Shown here: piece by piece, positions 1 through 5,809 of the stretch
How the letters are laid out: each line of letters opens with the position of its first letter
Position numbering within the stretch: position 1 is the first letter of the stretch
Source: an uncultured Ruminococcus sp.
GTDB lineage: Bacteria; Bacillota; Clostridia; Oscillospirales; Acutalibacteraceae
DNA length: 8,180 bases
Direction of reading: 5' to 3'
Assembly: GCA_902773065.1 (NCBI GenBank)
Contig: CACYDD010000051.1
Coordinates: 1-8,180, forward strand
Position numbers and translations under genes: made by a program
The notes under the pieces: generated by a model
Databases searched by the model: none
Told to the model about the DNA's origin: nothing
What the model saw: the letters and a program-made list of their open reading frames with translations, nothing else

Positions 1-471
1 GTTTCCGTATTTATCGTGATCCATCTTATAGTAAACGCCCGGAGAACGCACAAGCTGAGATACAATAACACGTTCCGCACCGTTGATCACGAACGTACCG
101 CTTGGTGTCATAAGGGGGAAGTCGCCCATAAAGATATTCTCATGATTCTGCACCTCGCCGTCGGGCTTTGTCAGCTGAACGGTCACTTTAAGAGGAGCGG
201 AATATGTAGCATCTCTCTCTTTACATTCGGCAATGCTGTAATTTGGTTTTGTCGTGTCGAGCTTATAGTCCACAAAGTCCAGAACCAGATTACCCGAGAA
301 ATCCGTGATTCCCGAGACATCCTCAAATACCTCGCGAAGTCCCTTTTCGAGAAACCACTTATAGGAATCCTTCTGGATCTCGATCAGGTTCGGCATTTCG
401 AGAACCTCGTCAATGTGTGAAAAGCTCATTCGTTCAGTCTTGCCCAGACGAATGGGTTTGACGTTTACCAT
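1..471 (-). CDS. rpoB: RNA polymerase beta subunit, N-terminal part (cut by window edge)
   Basis: The minus strand from ATG at 471 down to base 1 is open for 157 codons and leaves the window in frame. The product is the N-terminus of the RNA polymerase beta subunit, the catalytic core subunit of transcription. Recognisable stretches are VNVKPIRLGKTERMSF at the start, then LIEIQKDSYKWFLEKGLREV, then the block PSGTFVINGAERVIVSQLVR followed by SPGVYY, which is highly conserved in bacterial beta subunits. The start is supported by GGAG seven bases before the ATG and by a consensus promoter about 180 bp upstream. The gene is divergent from gpx and has its own promoter. It is therefore not directly behind rplL here, unlike the common rplKAJL-rpoBC arrangement. 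The remaining two-thirds or more of the protein lies outside the window. Confidence 0.97.
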   Translation of the reverse strand, partial: MVNVKPIRLGKTERMSFSHIDEVLEMPNLIEIQKDSYKWFLEKGLREVFEDVSGITDFSGNLVLDFVDYKLDTTKPNYSIAECKERDATYSAPLKVTVQLTKPDGEVQNHENIFMGDFPLMTPSGTFVINGAERVIVSQLVRSPGVYYKMDHDKYGN

Positions 472-650
472 ACAATCACTCCATTCAATGTTATTCATTG
501 TTGAAATAAATGGGTGCACCGGAAACTTACCGAAAATTATGTAAAAAATAATACTTGATTTTTTGCTGAAATTGTGCTAATATTCATGTAAGTTTGGAGT
601 AAATACACTCCGGAAATGCCTGAAATGGCATACTTTTCTATAATGGTGCA
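472..650 (-). other. rpoB 5' leader, about 180 nt, with two small hairpins
   Basis: This stretch between the rpoB promoter and its start codon would be transcribed as a long leader. Near its 5' end are two adjacent short inverted repeats: ATGCC/GGCAT (616-620 with 627-631, 6-base loop) and GGAGT/ACTCC (596-600 with 607-611, 6-base loop, extendable with G-T pairs). A GGTGCACC palindrome lies near 514-521. A 16-codon ATG reading frame falls inside the leader but has no ribosome site. I do not recognise a known RNA family. The hairpins could be an attenuator or simply chance structure. Confidence 0.4.
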
Positions 651-657
651 TTTTAAA

Positions 658-686
658 AGTATAACACGAACCGGGATCGCTGTCAA
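658..686 (-). promoter_or_regulatory. sigma-A promoter of rpoB with palindrome over the -35 box
   Basis: On the minus strand TTGACA (plus 681-686), a 17-base spacer and TATACT (plus 658-663) form a near-perfect housekeeping promoter, placing the start of transcription near 651. The -35 box is embedded in a perfect inverted repeat GTCAAG-CA-CTTGAC at 682-695, which could be an operator. Promoter function is inferred from consensus only. Confidence 0.8.
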
Positions 687-710
687 GCACTTGACGGCGA
701 TTTTTTGTTG

Positions 711-752
711 TTTTGCACAATTCAATTCTCATTTTTGACTTTTTGCACAATT
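711..752. repeat. 12-bp direct repeat TTTTGCACAATT, two copies 30 bp apart
   Basis: TTTTGCACAATT occurs at 711-722 and again at 741-752, exactly 30 bp (about three helical turns) apart, upstream of the rpoB -35 box. A shorter inverted match, ATTGTGC, occurs in the rpoB leader near 571-577. The spacing suits binding of a regulator on one face of the helix, but no regulator can be named. Confidence 0.5.
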
Positions 753-827
753 TTTTCATCCTGTTTCCGTCACAGAACACCCGAGAACGTGGATGGTTTT
801 GTTTTGATTTTTATAAAACAGAAAAAG

Positions 828-873
828 TATTGACAAATAAAATATTGACAAATTGGATTTTATCAAATATAAT
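828..873 (+). promoter_or_regulatory. consensus sigma-A promoter of gpx with repeated TATTGACAAAT and imperfect palindrome
   Basis: TTGACA (845-850), a 17-base spacer and TATAAT (868-873) match the consensus exactly. The -35 lies in the second of two direct copies of TATTGACAAAT (828-838 and 843-853, 15 bp apart). The -10 box overlaps an AT-rich imperfect palindrome containing TCAA-N6-TTGA (863-876), with TTTTAT/ATAAAA outer arms. A site overlapping the -10 of a peroxidase promoter is a plausible operator for a peroxide repressor such as PerR or the OhrR-like protein encoded downstream. That link is inference. Confidence 0.8.
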
Positions 874-909
874 TGAATAAAACATAATTTAATTCAAGGA
901 GGATTTGTT

Positions 910-1452
910 ATGAGTATCTATGATTATTCTGTTATAAAACCGAATGGTGAAGAGGTATCTTTAAAGGAATTTGAGGGCAAGGTGCTTCTGATCGTCAATA
1001 CGGCAACAGGCTGCGGTTTTACGCCGCATTATAAGGATCTGGAAGCAATGTATGAGGAATTCCACGACAGGGGTCTTGAAATTATTGACATTCCCTGCAA
1101 TCAGTTTGCAGGACAGACACCCGGTACGGACGAGGAAATTCACGAGTTCTGTACGCTGAAATATCATACAAAATTTCCGCAGATGAAAAAATCCGATGTC
1201 AACGGCGAAAATGCCCTTCCGCTTTATCAGTACCTGAAATCAAAGCAGGGTTTTAAAGGCTTCGGTCACGGTCCGGCAGGACTGGCACTTTCCGCGATGC
1301 TGAAAAAAATCGACAAGGATTATAAGAACAATCCTGATATCAAATGGAATTTCACTAAATTTCTTGTTGACAGAAACGGTGAGGTTGCCGCAAGATTTGA
1401 GCCGACAGCATCCATGAAGGATGTTAAGGCAAATGTGGAAAAATTGTTGTAA
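910..1452 (+). CDS. gpx: Glutathione peroxidase family protein, probably thioredoxin-dependent (2-Cys)
   Basis: This 180-residue protein is a bacterial glutathione peroxidase of usual length, acting in the cytoplasm to reduce hydrogen and organic peroxides. The peroxidatic residue is Cys35 in NTATGCGFTPHY, encoded by TGC and so not selenocysteine. The rest of the catalytic tetrad is visible: Gln69 in CNQFAGQTPG, then Trp146 and Asn147 in KWNFTKFLVD. Cys81 in EFCTLKY falls where the resolving cysteine of thioredoxin-dependent, atypical 2-Cys peroxidases lies, so thioredoxin is a likelier reductant than glutathione. A Gly/Lys-rich insert (about 112-142) precedes WNF, as in other bacterial homologues. 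The start is fixed by AAGGAGG (896-902), eight bases before the ATG. A perfect promoter lies directly upstream and an OhrR-like regulator follows, so peroxide-responsive control is likely. No clear terminator follows. Confidence 0.96.
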   Translation: MSIYDYSVIKPNGEEVSLKEFEGKVLLIVNTATGCGFTPHYKDLEAMYEEFHDRGLEIIDIPCNQFAGQTPGTDEEIHEFCTLKYHTKFPQMKKSDVNGENALPLYQYLKSKQGFKGFGHGPAGLALSAMLKKIDKDYKNNPDIKWNFTKFLVDRNGEVAARFEPTASMKDVKANVEKLL

Positions 1453-1453
1453 A

Positions 1454-1495
1454 GGGGATAGGATTTAGGATTCAGGATTCAGGGGATAGGGTTCA
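1454..1495 (+). repeat. six degenerate heptamers (GGATTCA-type) just after gpx
   Basis: Starting two bases after the gpx stop codon, the sequence splits cleanly into six 7-base units: GGGGATA, GGATTTA, GGATTCA, GGATTCA, GGGGATA, GGGTTCA. It contains no dyad and no T-run, so it is not a terminator. A second six-heptamer tract with a related GGAAT core lies at the 3' end of gatD (7911-7952). Confidence 0.75.
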
Positions 1496-1575
1496 GTCTT
1501 TGAAGTAATATCCGTATTCTGGAGCTTGAACCATGTTTTTGCTTATTGAAATACAAAATACAGAGATGAAAAAGT

Positions 1576-2028
1576 ATGAATGAGAATATCAATGAATATG
1601 ACGGTCTGAAACTTGACAATCAGCTTTGCTTTCCGCTGTATGCAGCGGCGAGAAGAATTGTTTCACTGTATACACCGTATCTGAAAGAGCTTGGCATTAC
1701 CTATACACAGTATATAGCGTTTATGGTGCTGTGGGAGAAAAAAAGTATATCTGTAGGAGAACTTTGCGAAAGGCTTTTTCTTGACAGCGGAACAGTAACG
1801 CCGCTTGTCAAGAAACTGGAAAAGGACGGCTATATCACCCGTGAAAGAAGCAAAGAGGACGAACGTGTTGTGATAGTGTGTCTGACCGAAAAGGGTGATA
1901 AGATGAAAGAGAAGGCAAAGCATATCCCTTCTTCTGTCGGGAATTGTGTACCGCTGAAACAGGAAGAAGCCCTGCAACTTTATACGATACTGTATCAACT
2001 TCTCGGGAGGCTGGAGAAACATGAGTAA
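1576..2028 (+). CDS. ohrR: MarR-family, OhrR-like organic peroxide-sensing repressor
   Basis: This 150-residue protein is a MarR-type winged-helix transcription factor of usual length. The N-terminal motif LDNQLCFPLYAAAR carries Cys18, aligned with the peroxide-sensing Cys15 of Bacillus OhrR. Tyr32 (SLYTPY) and Tyr43 (ITYTQY) sit where the two tyrosines that contact that cysteine are found. The DNA-binding helix-turn-helix and wing run about 58-105, including ERLFLDSGTVTPLVKKLEKD and the wing ERSKEDERVV. By family knowledge, oxidation of the cysteine by organic peroxides releases the repressor from DNA. It lies 123 bp after gpx and overlaps the CDF gene by 8 bp, so regulator and transporter are probably co-transcribed. 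The ribosome site is weak (GAGAT before the ATG) and no good promoter is visible in 1497-1575. Targets are unproven. The gpx promoter and its own operon are the obvious candidates. Confidence 0.9.
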   Translation: MNENINEYDGLKLDNQLCFPLYAAARRIVSLYTPYLKELGITYTQYIAFMVLWEKKSISVGELCERLFLDSGTVTPLVKKLEKDGYITRERSKEDERVVIVCLTEKGDKMKEKAKHIPSSVGNCVPLKQEEALQLYTILYQLLGRLEKHE

Positions 2029-3139
2029 GGAACGTTCTGTCAGAGAAAAAACGATTATCCACACAAGTGTGATCGGCATTGTTGCCAATGTTGTACTTGT
2101 GGTTTTCAAAGCACTTGTGGGTATCGCGGCGAATTCGATTGCGGTGATACTGGATGCGGTCAATAATTTAAGCGATGCTTTGTCGAGTATCGTTACGATC
2201 ATCGGAGCGGAGATCGGTGCAAAAGCTCCCGATAAAAAACACCCCTTCGGTCACGGCAGGGCGGAATATATGAGTCAGGTCGTCGTGGCGGCAATTATTC
2301 TCTATGCAGGTATTACTTCGATCGTGGAATCTGGTAAAAAAATTATTGAGCCGCAGGCAGCGGATTACAGTGTTGTTTCTCTGGTGATCATTTCTGTAGC
2401 AGTAGTTGTGAAGCTGATACTGGGAATGTATGTTCGTAAAAAAGGACGGCAGGTAAACAGCGGATCGCTGGAAGCATCAGGTACAGATGCACTGTTTGAT
2501 GCGGTGATCTCCGTATCAGTTCTGGCGAGTGCTGTGATCTATCTTCTTTTCGGTATCAGCCTGGAAGCATATGTCGGTGTGATCATTGCACTGCTGATCA
2601 TCAAATCGGGTATCGAAATGGTACGCGATGCTGTTGACGAAATGCTCGGTATCAGGGAAGAAAAAGGCTTGTCAGGTGAAATTAAAGCCACTGTGATGGA
2701 GGAGGATGGCGTTCGCGGCGTATATGACCTGATTCTTCATAATTACGGACCGGATCATTATCTTGCTTCGGCACATATTGAAGTGGATGATACACTGACA
2801 GCGGCAAAGCTGGATGCTATGATGAGAAGCATACAGGCGAGAGTTTACGAAAAACATTCGGTTATTATGACAGCGATCGGCATTTATTCTGTCAATACCG
2901 CTGATGATGAAGCGGCAGAAATACGCTCTGCTATTCGCAAAACAGTGATGAGCTATGATAGTGTTCTGCAGTTCCACGGTTTTTATATTGACCCGAAAAG
3001 CAAGAGTATTACTTTTGATATTATCATAGATTTTGATGCCGACAGGCAGAAAATCTATGCAGAGATCCTCAAAGAGATCCGTTCGGCTTATCCTGATTAT
3101 AATATCAGGATCACCCTTGATAATGATATGAGCGACTAA
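2021..3139 (+). CDS. Cation diffusion facilitator (CDF) family metal exporter, Mn/Fe-like
   Basis: This 372-residue membrane protein exports divalent metal ions, normally by proton antiport. About six membrane segments lie in residues 13-200. The metal site uses TM2 Asn48 and Asp52 (DAVNNLSDAL) and TM5 Asp156 and Asp160 (GTDALFDAV). An N-x3-D plus D-x3-D site is typical of manganese or iron-type CDFs rather than zinc exporters with H-x3-D. HPFGHGRAEYM (74-84), the conserved loop after TM2, is present. A cytoplasmic domain begins near 205. The protein has an additional ferredoxin-like segment, about 290-368, as in the longer CDFs of Firmicutes. The ATG lies inside the last codons of the regulator gene (8-bp overlap) and is preceded by GGAG, which suggests translational coupling. 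Together with gpx and the peroxide sensor this points to metal homeostasis under oxidative stress. The substrate is inferred from motifs only. Confidence 0.92.
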   Translation: MSKERSVREKTIIHTSVIGIVANVVLVVFKALVGIAANSIAVILDAVNNLSDALSSIVTIIGAEIGAKAPDKKHPFGHGRAEYMSQVVVAAIILYAGITSIVESGKKIIEPQAADYSVVSLVIISVAVVVKLILGMYVRKKGRQVNSGSLEASGTDALFDAVISVSVLASAVIYLLFGISLEAYVGVIIALLIIKSGIEMVRDAVDEMLGIREEKGLSGEIKATVMEEDGVRGVYDLILHNYGPDHYLASAHIEVDDTLTAAKLDAMMRSIQARVYEKHSVIMTAIGIYSVNTADDEAAEIRSAIRKTVMSYDSVLQFHGFYIDPKSKSITFDIIIDFDADRQKIYAEILKEIRSAYPDYNIRITLDNDMSD

Positions 3140-3387
3140 AAAATTCAGCAGAAATATTTGTTGAAATTGACGATATCTTTTTTTCGGAAAATCGTATATA
3201 ATAATAGTACAAGGAATCACCTTGTATTCACCGTTGAAACATTCTTCTTTGTTGCGGAAGTTGGTGTGGAGGTGCCGGGAGAGTTTTTGGTGAGCTTAGC
3301 TGCAACTATGACTAAAGTCACAAAACCAATTATTGAAACAGTAAGGCACTTCGATTAATTTCGGAGTGCCTTTATTCGTGAGGAAAT
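3140..3387 (+). other. intergenic stretch with candidate structured RNA or leader before the PBECR4-like gene
   Basis: This 248-bp gap holds a -10-like TATAAT (3197-3202, within TATATAATAAT) without a convincing -35 at the right distance: TTGACG at 3167-3172 is 24 bp away. Directly after it comes a perfect hairpin TACAAGG-AATCA-CCTTGTA (3208-3226). Further on are a small dyad TGACT-AA-AGTCA (3309-3320) and a strong 11-bp stem at 3343-3372. A transcript of about 165 nt from 3208 to 3375 would be bounded by hairpins at both ends. A 66-codon reading frame from TTG at 3158 runs through most of the gap, but I see no ribosome site or protein resemblance that makes it credible. No terminator of the CDF operon is evident. 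Confidence 0.4.
3343..3376 (+). terminator. terminator- or attenuator-like hairpin before the PBECR4-like gene
   Basis: AAGGCACTTCG (3343-3353) pairs over 11 positions, with one G-T pair, with CGGAGTGCCTT (3362-3372) around an 8-base AT loop. The following tail is only TATT, so termination would be partial. It ends 12 bases before the next start codon and could attenuate expression of that gene. Confidence 0.55.
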
Positions 3388-3864
3388 ATGAAAAATATAC
3401 TGGAATGTGCGAAATTATATGAAAAATTGCTGAATAAGGACTACGTTTTTACAATAGAAAACGGTTTTAAATTTAAACTGTATTTTGCTTCTGATAATTT
3501 CTATCATCTTTTAGGTTTAGAGAAGCTTACAGATATTGCTCAGCTTCACAGAGAAAAGCCCAACAGGATATTTCGTAAAATATTATTAGAAAAAATAAAG
3601 GTTCAGGATATTCAAAAAAGTAAATATTACCATATTATTGAAAATAGAATTGACAGGTTTGAATACATAATCGATTTGCTGAATTTTGACAGCAGTAATA
3701 AAATAATTGTTGATTTTGATGTGAATAAATTGACTTTTAATACAAAACTGCACAATACGAAATTTGTATTGTATAAGCATATTGAAAATACATATGTACA
3801 TCTGACAATCGGTAAAAAAGCGATACTTTATCCTGAAACTTTTATTGTTGAAAACGGAAGCTAG
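3388..3864 (+). CDS. PBECR4-like (barnase/EndoU/ColicinE5/RelE-fold nuclease) protein, probably C-terminally truncated
   Basis: This 158-residue protein resembles the PBECR4 family, predicted nucleases of the BECR fold found in phage polyvalent proteins and as stand-alone genes in Firmicutes. Supporting segments are ENGFKFKLYF (24-33), NFYHLLGLEKLTDIAQL (37-53, with His40), IFRKIL (61-66), IIVDFDVNKLTF (106-117), TKFVLYKH (124-131), LTIG and YPETFIVENGS at the end. The assignment rests on recalled family patterns, not a search. The start has GAGG (3380-3383) four bases ahead. The base composition is markedly AT-rich: two 60-base rows count 23-27% GC against about 52% in a row of the CDF gene, which suggests horizontal acquisition. 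The frame continues after the TAG for 18 more sense codons (3865-3918) beginning YVSGQN, which looks like the family's C-terminal end, so the stop may be a nonsense mutation. It could act as a toxin, but no protein antitoxin is adjacent. Confidence 0.75.
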   Translation: MKNILECAKLYEKLLNKDYVFTIENGFKFKLYFASDNFYHLLGLEKLTDIAQLHREKPNRIFRKILLEKIKVQDIQKSKYYHIIENRIDRFEYIIDLLNFDSSNKIIVDFDVNKLTFNTKLHNTKFVLYKHIENTYVHLTIGKKAILYPETFIVENGS

Positions 3865-3921
3865 TATGTTTCGGGACAGAACTTGCTTGATATTATAGAA
3901 ATAAAGGTTGTAGAAAGATGA
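3862..3921 (+). pseudogene. severed C-terminal segment of the PBECR4-like protein after in-frame TAG
   Basis: Past the TAG at 3862-3864 the same frame reads YVSGQNLLDIIEIKVVER and then stops at TGA (3919-3921). The restored product would be 177 residues. A single C-to-T change (CAG to TAG) would explain the break. No ribosome site or start allows this piece to be made on its own. Confidence 0.5.
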
Positions 3922-3943
3922 TGACAATGGAAATAACTACTGT

Positions 3944-3988
3944 GAGAAAAAGTCGGTGAACCGCAGCAGATCACCGGCTTTTTCTCTT
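3944..3988. terminator. bidirectional intrinsic terminator between the PBECR4-like gene and bceS
   Basis: GAGAAAAAGTCGGTGA (3944-3959) pairs over 16 positions (one G-T) with TCACCGGCTTTTTCTC (3971-3986). The A-run on the left and T-run on the right give a U-tract in both directions, so it can end both the plus-strand gene and the minus-strand bceR-bceS operon. Confidence 0.9.
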
Positions 3989-3994
3989 GCGTAA

Positions 3995-5014
3995 TTACTC
4001 CCCCGAAAGTTCCGTCATACTTCCTTTCGGGAATACAAGGCGGACATCTGTACCGTTTCCCTGTCTGGAATCAAGATACAGTCCGATATGGAGTTTATTG
4101 CAGAGCTTCCGGCAAAGGTAAAGCCCCATTCCGGTGGATTTTTTATTGGCGTTTCTGCCGTTTGTTCCTGTGAAACCTTTGTCGAAAACTCTTGCTGTTT
4201 CGGAAGCAACAATTCCGATACCGTTGTCTTTGATATGAAGTGTCACGCTGTCGGAAGAAGATTCGGCATAAAACCTCAGTTTGGGTGATTCGCTGCGGTA
4301 TTTGATACTGTTGCTGATGATCTGGCTGATAATGTAAACCGTCCATTTGCTGTCAGTACAGATGTTAACATCAAGGTCTTTCAGTTCAATTCCGAATTTA
4401 TTCCGTATCAGACAGTTTTTGTTTTTGCGGACGCTTTCGCTGACAAGGTCTTTCAGGCAGTAGGGTTTAATGAGATAATCCTTTTCAGTGGTATTGCTCC
4501 GTGCATAGTAAAGTGCATTTTCTGTACATTCATCAATTTTGTCAAGCTCCTCATCAATGCTGGCGGTCACTTCATCCGGGTGGTTGGCAGCGATCATTTT
4601 GCCGGCAGCGATCGGGATTTTGATGTCATGAATCCACATTTCGATATATTCCCTGTAATCTTCCTGATTCTGTTTTTGTGAATTGACCTCGTCTGCCATT
4701 GCCTTAGAAAGAATATACAGATATTCCTTCAAAAATCTTGCGTCATAGAAAGTTGGCGTACCTGTTAATTCGTGGATCAGATATTTCTGGTCAAGCTCCG
4801 ACAAAATATCCATAATTTGATCATAATAATGCCGTCGTCTGAGATAATCAAAACCGATCCCGACAGCAAGAGAGATCACCATTTCGGCAGCAATAAATAC
4901 ATAGATCCATACGCTGATCTCAAACAAAAGCAGCAGGGCTTCTGTTGCAAGAACGGACAAAAGAACCAGCGTGATCAACAGGGCTTTGTCGGCAAGATAA
5001 TCTTTGAAATTCAT
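3995..5014 (-). CDS. BceS/GraS-type intramembrane-sensing histidine kinase
   Basis: This 339-residue sensor kinase has two N-terminal membrane helices (about 10-30 and 35-55) with almost no extracellular loop, the hallmark of intramembrane-sensing kinases of the BceS class. No separate sensor domain is present. The phospho-acceptor is His129 in EMWIHDIKIPIAA. The ATPase domain has its N-box at Asn235 (IISNSIKYR), G1 box KDNGIGI (262-268) and G2 box STGMGLYLCRKL (293-304). It would phosphorylate the adjacent response regulator. In the family, such kinases sense cell-wall antibiotics through a BceAB-type ABC transporter. No such transporter is next to it here. The start is set by GGGAG four bases before ATG, and the reading frame overlaps the regulator stop as ATGA. 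A shared terminator follows the gene. Confidence 0.92.
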   Translation of the reverse strand: MNFKDYLADKALLITLVLLSVLATEALLLLFEISVWIYVFIAAEMVISLAVGIGFDYLRRRHYYDQIMDILSELDQKYLIHELTGTPTFYDARFLKEYLYILSKAMADEVNSQKQNQEDYREYIEMWIHDIKIPIAAGKMIAANHPDEVTASIDEELDKIDECTENALYYARSNTTEKDYLIKPYCLKDLVSESVRKNKNCLIRNKFGIELKDLDVNICTDSKWTVYIISQIISNSIKYRSESPKLRFYAESSSDSVTLHIKDNGIGIVASETARVFDKGFTGTNGRNANKKSTGMGLYLCRKLCNKLHIGLYLDSRQGNGTDVRLVFPKGSMTELSGE

Positions 5015-5700
5015 TTTACTCCCTCATCATTCAGATAATATCCCTGACCTCTTCTCGTTGTGATAAGGTCTTTTGTGCCAAGCTCGGCAAGTTTTTTTCG
5101 CAGGCGGTTGATATTGACGGTCAGGGTGTTGTCGTCAACAAAGCTTTCGTCCTCCCATAGATACTGCATAATGGTTTCTCTTGACACAATTCTGCCTTTG
5201 TTCTGCAACAGGCAGAGAATGATCCGGAATTCATTTTTTGTCAGTTCACAGCTGTTTCCTCCTATACTGACCGTGCATTTTGAGGTATTAAGGCTGAAAC
5301 GCTCTGCCTTGATGATATCTTTTGTGGATTTGTTTTCTGTTCTTCTCAGCAGGTTGGAGATTTTGGCAAGCAGTATTTGTATATTGAACGGCTTTATGAC
5401 ATAATTATCCGCTCCGTTATTCAGGGAGATCAGCTCATCCATATCATTGTTGCGGCTGGTGATGATAATGATCGGTATATCGGAACTGTTGCGTATTTCC
5501 CGGCAAAGAAATCGCCCGTCACTGCCCGGCAAATTGATATCAAGCAGCAGCAGATCAGCATCGGCAGACAGAATATCATTTGTGATATTGCCGAAATGCT
5601 CGGCAGCCTGACAGTCATAGCCGTTGTTTTCCAGAAAGATTTTCAGTTCATGCCGCAGCTTTTCATCGTCCTCGACAATATAAATTCGTTTGTTATTCAT
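5011..5700 (-). CDS. OmpR/PhoB-family response regulator, BceR-type
   Basis: This 229-residue regulator has an N-terminal receiver domain with the acidic pocket Glu10-Asp11, phospho-acceptor Asp54 (LLLLDINLPG), Thr80 and Lys102 (VIKPF). It also has a C-terminal winged helix (about 130-225) with LTKNEFRIILCLLQN, the recognition region DDNTLTVNINRLRKKL and TRRGQGYYL. The partner is the kinase encoded directly after it (4-bp overlap). I place the start at 5700 because AGGAG lies seven bases upstream. The longer possible start at 5760 would fall in the -35 box of the promoter that precedes the gene. The likely role is response to cell-envelope stress, by analogy with BceR/GraR. Its target genes are not identifiable within the window. 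Confidence 0.92.
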   Translation of the reverse strand: MNNKRIYIVEDDEKLRHELKIFLENNGYDCQAAEHFGNITNDILSADADLLLLDINLPGSDGRFLCREIRNSSDIPIIIITSRNNDMDELISLNNGADNYVIKPFNIQILLAKISNLLRRTENKSTKDIIKAERFSLNTSKCTVSIGGNSCELTKNEFRIILCLLQNKGRIVSRETIMQYLWEDESFVDDNTLTVNINRLRKKLAELGTKDLITTRRGQGYYLNDEGVK

Positions 5701-5731
5701 AAACGGACTCCTATTCATCATCTTAAACAAT

Positions 5732-5760
5732 ATCATAATACTTTCGTCACGATATTTCAA
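5732..5760 (-). promoter_or_regulatory. sigma-A promoter of the bceR-bceS operon
   Basis: On the minus strand TTGAAA (plus 5755-5760), 17 bases, and TATGAT (plus 5732-5737) form a good promoter about 30 bp upstream of the regulator start codon. It implies a short leader and rules out the longer reading-frame start. Confidence 0.75.
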
Positions 5761-5809
5761 TAATTAAGGACAATATTTTGTAAAAAGCTTTGATAAAAAA
5801 CCTTACGGC

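Noticed and set aside
537..780. Short minus-strand frames in the rpoB upstream region
   Set aside because: They overlap the rpoB promoter and leader, lack ribosome sites and have no family resemblance.
910..1452. Possible selenocysteine in the glutathione peroxidase
   Set aside because: The catalytic codon is TGC (Cys35), not TGA, so no recoding is needed.
1454..1495. The heptamer tract as a CRISPR array or terminator
   Set aside because: Units are only 7 bp with no spacers, and there is no dyad symmetry.
1663..2202. 179-codon minus-strand frame
   Set aside because: It is a shadow of the OhrR-like and CDF genes, both of which have clear family motifs on the plus strand.
3146..3184. Hairpin CAGCAGA/TTTGTTG followed by a T-run as terminator of the CDF operon
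   Set aside because: The stem is weak with two G-T pairs, and the T-run lies about 14 bases beyond it.
3158..3358. 66-codon plus-strand frame starting with TTG
   Set aside because: It has a TTG start, no Shine-Dalgarno site, no recognisable protein, and lies across the hairpins and promoter-like box. I treat the region as leader or RNA. A short GTG- or ATG-started product near its end cannot be wholly excluded.
5701..5760. N-terminal extension of the response regulator from ATG at 5760
   Set aside because: The extension overlaps a good promoter and has no homology. The ATG at 5700 has AGGAG at the right distance.
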